NCBI GenBank assembly: GCA_023407575.1
Contig: JAEYLX010000049.1
Span: 186,001-250,000, forward strand
DNA: 64,000 nucleotides
Source of the DNA: Bacillota bacterium
Lineage (GTDB): Bacteria; Bacillota; Clostridia; Lachnospirales; Lachnospiraceae
Reading direction: 5' to 3'
In this document: positions 46,125 through 55,100 of the stretch, one piece after another
Layout: the number at the start of each line of letters is the position of its first letter
How positions within the stretch are numbered: position 1 is the first letter of the stretch
Translations under genes and position numbers: made by a program
Notes under the pieces: generated by a model
Database searches by the model: none
What the model was told of the DNA's origin: nothing
What the model saw: the letters and a program-made list of their open reading frames with translations, nothing else

Positions 46125-46694
46125 TTGAACTCAATTACATTGCAAGATTTATTCATTGATTACGGAGATATATCCATTAAGCTACAAAAAGATCTGTCTT
46201 TTGAAGATAAAAAGAGTTATTTAATTCTCGGACCGTCTGGCTGTGGTAAGAGCACACTTTTAAAAATAATAGCAGGGCAATTACTTCCTACCTCTGGCAC
46301 ATGCATAACAAACGGCAAATTTGCCTATCTTAGCCAGGTAACTCATTTTTTAGAAAATTTTAGTGTTGCCGATAATTTAAATCTTGTTTCTTCCACAGTA
46401 TCTGCAAAAGAAGTTGCAGAGGTTATGAATATTTCACATTTATGGAAGAAAAAAGCAAGAAAACTTTCCGGGGGCGAGCGACAACGGGTTTCGCTTTCAC
46501 AAACTCTATTACAAGAATCTGATATTTTACTTCTTGATGAACCAACTTCTGCACTCAACCAGGTTTTAGCTCACTCAATTATTGAGCGAATAACTGCTAT
46601 GAAAAAACTTCTTTTAATTGTATCTCACGATACCAGCTTATCAAAATATTTTGATCATGTTATAGATATAAGTGAGGTACTTACAAATGATTAA
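46125..46694 (+). CDS. ABC transporter ATPase (MacB/LolD type)
   Basis: 189 residues, shorter than typical LolD/MacB ATPases (~225). Walker A GPSGCGKSTLL, Q-loop YLSQ, signature LSGGERQRVSLSQTLL, Walker B ILLLDEPTSAL and switch IVSHD are intact. Start is TTG 46125 with GAGGGG seven bases upstream. Its stop overlaps the permease start by 8 bp. Works with the following permease and lipoprotein; probably moves or remodels something at the outer membrane face rather than importing a nutrient. Confidence 0.9.
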   Translation: MNSITLQDLFIDYGDISIKLQKDLSFEDKKSYLILGPSGCGKSTLLKIIAGQLLPTSGTCITNGKFAYLSQVTHFLENFSVADNLNLVSSTVSAKEVAEVMNISHLWKKKARKLSGGERQRVSLSQTLLQESDILLLDEPTSALNQVLAHSIIERITAMKKLLLIVSHDTSLSKYFDHVIDISEVLTND

Positions 46695-47754
46695 ATATGG
46701 CTTAAAAAATATATATTATAAGATGTTTGATGTACTTTTAATAAGTATATTTTTTGCATTCATTACTGGATCAGTATTTGCTGCCTTAAGTGCCAGTAAA
46801 CAAGTCTCTGATGGTTACAACAAGTTAACAAAATATTATGATATCGTTATAGGTCCGAAGGGAAGCTCCTCCGATATCATATTTAGTAATCTAACTTTTT
46901 CCACAATTCCTGAGAACACCTTCTCAATGGAAGTATTTGATAAGCTGAATGCATCTAATAAAATTCCTATAGCTGTTGGAGATTCTTATAACGATGGTTC
47001 CTTAATTGTTGGTACTTATAGTGGTTTCTTTGCTAACTATAAAATAGCGCAGGGAAAAGTATTTACTTCTGAGGAAGATATTTATGATATCGTTATTGGT
47101 TGTAATGTTGCTGACATGAATAATCTACATATTGGGTCAAAAATTATTGCCTCCCATGATGCAACGGAGTCACATGCCGAACATCCTTATACTGTCGTTG
47201 GAATTTTAGAACCAACCTCTACTAATATTGATAATACTTGTTTTACTTATATTAACAATATATGGGATATGCATTCTCATGAAGAAAGCGACCATGCTGA
47301 GTCAGAGGAAAAGGAACATGAGCATGAGTCAGAAAACAACTTAACTGGAATACTTATTAAAACCTCTTCTATACAAGAGAATTTAAATTTGGCTGCAAAA
47401 TACAAAGATAATGAGGACGTCAGTATAGTTACAATTAACTTAATCATAAGAAATCTATTATCCTCAACCGAGACAACCCTTGCCTTAATTAGTTTACTTG
47501 TAGGTATGATTGCAATTATAGGTATCGCTGCCATTATAATATTAATCAATAATTACAGATTGGGCTTACTGGAAGACATTAAAGCAATCAAGGCTGTTAA
47601 AAAGAATCCATTTCCTTATATTCTTATTCAGATTTTAGTAATTATATTAATTGGTCTTGTTCTATCCTTATTCTGTCGCTATCTAATTCTACTTAAGATT
47701 GCTGGTATAATGAAGGAAAATGGCTTAATAATACAAACATTATTTTGGAGGTAG
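46687..47754 (+). CDS. FtsX/MacB-like permease with His/Glu-rich loop
   Basis: 355 residues from ATG 46687 (GAGGT upstream). One N-terminal span (~12-33), a ~230-residue outside domain (MacB_PCD-like, containing YDIVIGPKGSSSDIIFSNLTFS), and two clear C-terminal spans (~265-290 and ~310-335). The usual fourth span is missing; the chain ends at IIQTLFWR. The outside domain has a metal-ligand-rich stretch (MHSHEESDHAESEEKEHEHE, ~199-218), suggesting zinc or another divalent metal binds. ATPase and lipoprotein neighbours complete the cassette. Confidence 0.85.
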   Translation: MIKYGLKNIYYKMFDVLLISIFFAFITGSVFAALSASKQVSDGYNKLTKYYDIVIGPKGSSSDIIFSNLTFSTIPENTFSMEVFDKLNASNKIPIAVGDSYNDGSLIVGTYSGFFANYKIAQGKVFTSEEDIYDIVIGCNVADMNNLHIGSKIIASHDATESHAEHPYTVVGILEPTSTNIDNTCFTYINNIWDMHSHEESDHAESEEKEHEHESENNLTGILIKTSSIQENLNLAAKYKDNEDVSIVTINLIIRNLLSSTETTLALISLLVGMIAIIGIAAIIILINNYRLGLLEDIKAIKAVKKNPFPYILIQILVIILIGLVLSLFCRYLILLKIAGIMKENGLIIQTLFWR

Positions 47755-47757
47755 TTC

Positions 47758-48501
47758 ATGAAAAAAATATCTTTATTACTTTTAGTTGCTTTACTTACTT
47801 CATTAATCGGGTGTGGCAAGAGCTCTGGTTCACCTTCCATCTCCTTTACCTCTCCCCCCACCATGGACAAGCTAAAAAGCTATGAAGGTGAAATAATAAA
47901 AGTTAGAGGTTTTATTGCCACAGTTTCACCACTTGATGGTTCGTTAATCTATATTATGTCTGCACCCTTCCAATCCTGTCCTTATTGTAACACCACCAGC
48001 ACTGGCATTTCTAATACAATAACTATTTATCCTAAAGCTGGCGAAACCTTTACCTATACCAATCAACCCGTTGAGGTTACTGGTAAACTTGTATTCAAAG
48101 AGGATACGGATGTGAATGGTTATGTAACAGAATATCATCTCCAGGATGGTACCTTCTCAATTTACTCTGACAAATCAAACAAAGAATTAACTGCCTTTAG
48201 TGGCTTATTAGATAGCGGTTATACAGATAAATTTGAGTCTGCCTTAAGCCAAGTATATGATTCTGTTAATATGACTAGCGGTGAACCAGTCAAACTAGAT
48301 GAAGCGTTATTTGATGAAATAATTGAAATGTCCTCTGATTATGATCAACCCAAAGAATTGGCTGAGCGAGGAAAAGAATTAGTTAAATTAATTAATACAA
48401 CCATCGATAAAAATGAAGTAGATTTTTTACCCACATTAAATGAAATGGGACAGGCACTGTATGATGATTTCTATGCCTGGTTAGTGTCGTATGAGGTATA
48501 G
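47758..48501 (+). CDS. CxxC-containing lipoprotein of the ABC cassette
   Basis: 247 residues. Lipoprotein signal with lipobox LIGC (Cys ~19). Residues ~35-130 look like an OB-fold domain (YEGEIIKVRGFIATVSPLDG .. VEVTGKLVF) that contains SCPYC, a CxxC pair able to bind metal or form a disulfide. The C-terminal ~110 residues are helical and unassigned. GGAGGT precedes ATG 47758 by eight bases. With the His-rich permease this suggests a metal-handling surface complex; that function is inferred. Confidence 0.8.
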   Translation: MKKISLLLLVALLTSLIGCGKSSGSPSISFTSPPTMDKLKSYEGEIIKVRGFIATVSPLDGSLIYIMSAPFQSCPYCNTTSTGISNTITIYPKAGETFTYTNQPVEVTGKLVFKEDTDVNGYVTEYHLQDGTFSIYSDKSNKELTAFSGLLDSGYTDKFESALSQVYDSVNMTSGEPVKLDEALFDEIIEMSSDYDQPKELAERGKELVKLINTTIDKNEVDFLPTLNEMGQALYDDFYAWLVSYEV

Positions 48502-48550
48502 ATATAATCATACCTATATTATATAACTATAAATCACGTGTCCAATGTAT

Positions 48551-48590
48551 AAAAATAAGGCAGATCAATTTTGACCTGCCTTATTTTTAT
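48551..48590. terminator. Bidirectional terminator between convergent units
   Basis: AAAATAAGGCAG and complement around a 12-nt loop with U-runs on either strand. Ends both the plus-strand ABC cassette and the minus-strand toxin operon. Confidence 0.88.
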
Positions 48591-48648
48591 AGTAGTAAAT
48601 TGCCAATAGGGCTGTATTATCTCCCCCTTGTTAAGCATGAATGATTTA

Positions 48649-49176
48649 TCAAGTCATCTTATCTTTCTTAGTCCTATTGTTTCTTAATTTAGAAATTATT
48701 CTTTTAAATTTATTCATTTTATTATAGTAATCGTAGGGACAAGTCCTAATATTATCTCCAAACATTTTGTCAAACTTATTCTTTTTTTCAAAATAATTAT
48801 CTTTTACAATTACTTCAAATTCCTTGCTATTATATGGGTATATTTCACCTGCGATAAATAAAACCGGTTTGGTGTCTATCTGCTTTTCTATTACACCAAC
48901 AATCTTGCTCATCTCACCTATCGCTTCTTCAAAGCATGATAAGCATCCTATCAAAGTAATATATGATCCACTTTGTTGAGTTTTAAGTTGATGGAATTCA
49001 ATAATAGAATTAACTATAACAAACTCTTCTTTCTTTTTAATATCAAAAGAGTCTTTTAATACTTTTTCCCAATTTACATTAAAGCGGGCGTCTTTCCCAA
49101 CAACAAGTCTCTCATTTAAGTATTCTACCGACATTCTGTCTGACAACACCTCGACAAAAAAGCTCTCCATCCCCAT
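48649..49176 (-). CDS. Unknown protein, candidate immunity protein of the Rhs toxin
   Basis: 175 residues, no signal peptide or membrane span, mixed alpha/beta composition, acidic middle and basic tail (KLRNNRTKKDK). I do not recognise the family. It starts 8 bp after the stop of the subtilase-Rhs gene, with GAGGT six bases before ATG 49176, and is followed by the operon terminator. A small cytosolic protein directly after an Rhs C-terminal toxin is the standard position of the cognate immunity protein. That role is inference from position. Confidence 0.7.
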   Translation of the reverse strand: MGMESFFVEVLSDRMSVEYLNERLVVGKDARFNVNWEKVLKDSFDIKKKEEFVIVNSIIEFHQLKTQQSGSYITLIGCLSCFEEAIGEMSKIVGVIEKQIDTKPVLFIAGEIYPYNSKEFEVIVKDNYFEKKNKFDKMFGDNIRTCPYDYYNKMNKFKRIISKLRNNRTKKDKMT

Positions 49177-49184
49177 ACAATACC

Positions 49185-52100
49185 TCAGTTTTTATAATTT
49201 TTTATTTTTATTGGTACTTTGTCAAGCACTGATTTTTGAGCTGCTAGCCATCGGTGATGTCCGTTAACAATTTCATAACCTCCTGCACTTAGCTTCTGTA
49301 CAGTTATTGGTTCTTTAATTTTTCCCGTAGTCCCTATTTCTTTCATATATTTTGAGACTGCAGAATTGGAAGGTCCAATCTTAGGGTTACTAAACTCATC
49401 ATATGGGTTAGCTTTTAAATTACTTACATTTGTTTTCTTTGTTGTTAATCGTTCAAATAAACTAGCTTTCTGATATTTTGAACTGGTGTCAGTTGATGCC
49501 TTAGATATAGTATTCTTAGTATTACTTATAGTATCAATCTTTCCCTTTGGCTTAAGAATATTTGCATTCTTGGCGACATCATCTGTTTTTGATGAGCTCT
49601 TGCTTATTATATTTGTTGTAGTTTTACCACTTACTTTGTTAACAACATTTCCAGCGACATGACCTGCCGCTCCTGAAGCTACGCTTGTTACTGCCGAGGT
49701 GACTACTTGTTTCGCATTTACTTTACCTGTTGATATGTACTGGTTAGCTGCATTTCCAGCTGCTGATGCCGCACCACCTACTGTAAGCGTTACTGCTAGA
49801 GAAGCACCTCCCGTTGCTGCTGCAGCTCCACCTGTGATTGCTCCTTCAGCTGCTGCCCCTGCATATGACTTCCACCCTTTATTTATTTTGCCATCATCCA
49901 AAAAGTCCCCAGCAGCTGTAATTGCTGTGTTTACAATACCTCCGACTAACGCACCAACAAGTATATGTAAAAAATGTCCACTCGGATCATCATAGGTAAT
50001 CGGATTATTATGACAATAAGTATAAAGATTTAAACTTAGCGGATCATTCCTTTCACCGGTATAGGTATCCTCCGACATAAATCTAGCAGTTACACTGTCA
50101 TAGTATCTTGCATTCAGATAATACAACCCAGATTCTTCGTCATACTGATATCCTGCATAGAGGATATTATTGTTTGCTTCTCCTACCTGGCTTAGGATAT
50201 TACCAAAAGCATCATAATCATAGGATACCGCTATAATGCCTTTCGTGTCAATTAATTCTGTGACATCACCATGCGCATTATAAAGATAATAATAACCTTG
50301 TGCTCCTGTTTCACTACCCGCTTCACGATATAAAAGATTACTTCCATATACCTGGAACGCCTTCTGCTTATTGTCTGCATCAGTTTCTAGAACTACCTTA
50401 TCATTTTGAAATAAATACCTTGTAAGTTCTCCATTTACGCTCTTGCTTATTCTATATCCCTGTGCATTGTAGGTATATGACGCACTATTACTTTTTGACT
50501 TTGTACTGATTAGTCTGTTGTAGCGATCATAACGGTACTGAGTTATTTCTTCTGCTCCGGTACCCTTTTCTGTTTCCTTCTTTATTATAAGACCATACTT
50601 CGACAAATCCTTTTCGGTCAAAATACCTTCCGTCGAAAGCGCTTTTATAACTTCCTTCGTCTTTGTTATCAAATTCCCATTATTATCATACAGATATTTT
50701 GTAACTGCACCTCCAGTTGCAAAGGTTGATACCAATCGGTTTTGACTGTTATAGGTGTAAAGAATATCTGTCGTTCCACTACCAATTGTTACATTTTCAG
50801 TCTTTCGATTTCCAGCTCCGTCATAGGTATAGCTAGTAATTTTACCCTCTGGCTCCGTTACGCTACTAAGACGATTTAAGGCATCGTAGGTATAGGTTGT
50901 AGTTCCATTCTTCTGTGTCTTCGACAGCTGGTTACCTACTTCATCATAGGTATAGGTAAAGGAGGATATGATGGTGCCATTCGCTTTTGCATTTATTAAT
51001 TGCTTTACTTGGTTTTTCTTATCATAGGAATAGGTTTCTGTGGTTCCATCTGGATAAATGACTTTACTTCTTGTTCCATTAGCCAGATATTTATAGGCAG
51101 TTGTTTTTCCATCCACAGTAACCTTTGACAATCTACCTACTTTATCATAAGTTTTTAGCGTAATATTACCCTTCGGATCAGTCGTACGCTCTTTGTACTC
51201 ACCTTCCGTATCTGCTGCAAGATCATACTCATAAATACTCTTACCAATCGAAGAAACTGTATCGCTTGTTAAACGGTTTAGCGGGTCATAGGTTCTTGCA
51301 CTATTACTCAACAGATTTGACATTGTAAGTAAGTTTGCATTGTTGTCATATCGGTAGAACTGCAGATCACCATCAGCATTTTCGGATAATTTTCTTCCAA
51401 AAACATCATAGAGATAGACTGTGACAACACCATTACGATCGGTCTTCGTTGCCATAAGACCATTCGCATAATAGGTATAGTGTTCGGTCTTTGCAGAGTT
51501 AGCATTGCCCTCCGGATCAATTTTAGAAATTGGTAAGTTTGCTACATTATACTGATAGGTAGTGGCATTTCCATTACCGTCCATCTGGGATAACAGATTT
51601 CCAACTCCATCATAGGTATAGGAGGTGGTGTTACCTAAAGCATCAACAACCTTTATGAGTCGATTTTCACCGTCATAGGCAAAGATTGTAGCATTTCCTT
51701 TCTCATCTTTCTGCTTCTTTATATTCCCTCTGGAGTCATAGGCGGTAGTGGTGCTGTTCCCTTCTGCATCTATAACTTTTATCTGTCTCTTATTTTTGTC
51801 ATAGAAATACTGTGTATTGTTATGTAATGCGTCGTAGGAGCTAATTTGTGCATTTACATCATTGTAGATCAGCTGATGGATTATATTTCCAAGTGCATCT
51901 TGTTTTTCAACTAATCGATTTATTCCATCATATAAACTCTTTGTTTCATTTCCACGAAAATCCTTTTCAATAATTAGATTTCCATTCTTATCGTAAGTAT
52001 ATTCTGTTTTCTGCAACAATGCATTGGTTGTGCTTACTTTACGGTTTAAAGAATCATATGTGTTAACGGTTATATTTTCTCTTCCGTCCGTTTGAGTAAG

Positions 52101-55100
52101 TATATTTCCGTTTTGATCATACGTTGTTGACTGCGTAATCTTATTCGTTGTCGTTCCATCGCTAGTTGTCTGGCTTAGATTACGTCCTAAACTGTCATAG
52201 GTAAATGAAACTACCGTACCCTTGGTATCTCTACTACTGATAAGATTACCAATCAGGTCATACTGATAAATGGTTTGATTTTCAGCAATTGTCTCATCAC
52301 CAGGCGTCACTGTCTTTGACATCTTTCCAAACGTATTCCACTCCGTGGTCGTAGTGTTTCCATTTGCATCAGTACTGCTTGTCACTCTTCCTAATTTATC
52401 ATAGCTTAGCAATGATTTTGTATTTCCATTTATAGATGTAGTTAAGAGGTTTCCTACTCCATCATAACTGTAGCTATACGTAGAACCTGGATAGCTTTCT
52501 TTTATCTTCTGTCCAAGACCATTATAACTGTATCTGACTGTATAGTCTAACCCCTGTTCCTTCGACTCTGGCTCAGTAACACGTTCTAGCTTACCTGCCA
52601 GGTTATAATCTGACTCAGTTGTATTCCCCAATGCGTCGGTATCACTGATCACATTTCCAAGGGTATCGTAACGAAGAGTCTTTGATGCTATGTTTACCCA
52701 CGTCTTTTCCCATTCATAGTCTGCGCTCAGTGTCATTCTTTGATATACTTCAGTTTGCTTTACTACTCTATCCAACACATCATACGTAAACTCAGTTCGC
52801 TCCATCTCACTAACCGGCGTATCAGCCTTATAATTCTCTGGAGCTATAATGACCGTATTTCTACCTTGGCGATCATATGCTTTATAAGTCACAGAACCTC
52901 GTGCATCGGTTACCTTGATTTGATTCCCCTTCGCATCATAAGTATAGCTCGTGTGGTTTCCTTTGGCATCTGTTGCTGTAGCGACTTGCCCGTCCCAGTT
53001 ATAGGTTTTGCTTGTAAGTATCTGTGAAATTACTTGACCTGTCGAATCCTTTAATTCCTTTTTTATGGAAAGGACACGGTCCAATTTATCATAAGTATAC
53101 TCTGTTACATTTCCAGCTGCATCTTTTGTTTTCAATAGATTTCCGCTAACGTCATATTGATTGGTCGTAACAACATCCAATATATTGTTGTCAGAATAAC
53201 TATTTCCTGCAATATCTCCTTTTCGTATCTTGCTTGTAATAGATGTTGTTTTTCCAAGATAGTTATAGCTATATTCAGAACTTTGTGTCTTTGAAGAATC
53301 AATTAGTAGTGTCTCTTGTTTAACTCTTCCTTCCCCATCGTATTGATAGGACGTGCTCCTGCCGTCTGAATCGGTTTGTGACATTAGTAGTCCGTTTATA
53401 TAGGCATAATTCTTTCTATAGATATCCTGTGCTGTATTGTTCAGCGTCACTGTAGATTTTCCGGTTGACTCCGTTAACTTATTACCTGCCTTATCGTAGG
53501 TATAACCTGTCCAAGAATACATGGTAGTTCCATTTTCAATGGATGACGGAGCCCACTTGTCTGTTAAATTGCCAAGTGCATCGTAGTTATAATATGTAAT
53601 CGCTCCATTTGCATCACTGGATTGCTTTATACTTCCATCTAGATTATAAACGGTTGAACTTCTACTATAATCACCGTACTGGATCATAACTTCTCTATCT
53701 GCATAATCCTTTATAGAAATCACGGTAGATTTTTGATTCTCATCCATATACTCTGTGGTATTGGTCTGTGTTGTTCCATTTGACAGAATTCCATAACTGA
53801 TTTCACTAAGTAGTACTTCTGTGGAAGCATTATTATCTTTAAAATATGTCTTTGTCAAACGATTAATAGAATCATACTCGTATCGATAGATGGAACCGTT
53901 TGGCTTTGTCTCTGATATTTTGTTACCAAAAACATCCCAGGTAAAGGACGTGATATATCCTTCCACATCCGTAATTGTCTTTTGATAACCATTTGGATAC
54001 CATTCATATTTTGTTCCTGATGACCCACTATATATACCTGTTACCAGGTTATCCTTTGCTACTTCATATTGATTTGGTGCTACTTCTAATTTAATCTTTC
54101 CTGTTGCATCATAAACCGTGCGGTTTACTCCACCGTCCGGGTTAGTTTCCTTAATTAGTAAGCTGTTCTTGTCATAGACATACTGAGTCTGGCTGCCCTC
54201 CAGAGTTGTTTCCGTAAGTTTATTACCTAGAATATCATAGGTATAGGTAATTTTTGTTCCTGAAACTGCTACAGATGCGGTATTTCCATAACCATCATAG
54301 GTATAGATTGTTGTCTTGCCTTCTGGGTCTGTGGTGGATTTTAGAAGACCGGCAACATTACAATTAAATAAGGAAAGTGCTTCTGTTTTGGTATAATATA
54401 TATTGTTAGTTACAGCAAAGTTCTCAATATCTCCGTCTGCATAATTTCTAATACCATCTATAGGCCTAACCTGCTTTAATAAATTCTTGCCGTCTGTATC
54501 GTAAATATTATAAGTTCTACTTCCTCCTTCATCCACTTCTTCAATTACATTATTCCATTTATCATATACAAATTGTTTAACTCCACCATCAGGGTTAGTT
54601 ATTTTTATTGTATTTCCAGTGGTCAAATCTACGACATACTCAGTCCTGTTTCCATTTCGATCTTCAGTTGCTAATAAATCGCCATAATAGTTATTATTGT
54701 TATTGAACGCATATTCTGTTTTCGTAGATTTACCTTCTGGGTCTTGTACACGAATTGTATACATTGCCGCATCAAACCAATAGGTCCACTTCTTGTTAGC
54801 ATTGTTCGTAATCGTTGTACTTCGATTATTCACATCATAGCTATACAGCCAGGTTTCTCCAGCTCCGTCCGTAGTCTTGCTTACCTTGTTCTGTGCATCA
54901 CCATAATCGTGGCTGTAGGTGATTTGTTGAAAAGTTACATTATTCTGATCAATGAGTGTAGTCAAATAGCCTGAACTGTCATAGGAATAGAGTAGACTTC
55001 CTCCTTGTGGATCAGTTACTTTGTTTAGAAGATTACTTGCGTTATATTCATAGGCGGTTATTCTCCCTGCTGGATCCGTAACTGTGGAGAGTAAGTTTTT

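Noticed and set aside
47277..47549. Minus-strand frame inside the His-rich permease gene
   Set aside because: Opposite strand of a clear permease; no start signal and no family.
49699..49995. Plus-strand frame rich in Ala/Pro opposite the Rhs C-terminal region
   Set aside because: It is a shadow of the Gly/Ala-rich pre-toxin stretch on the other strand, without a ribosome site.
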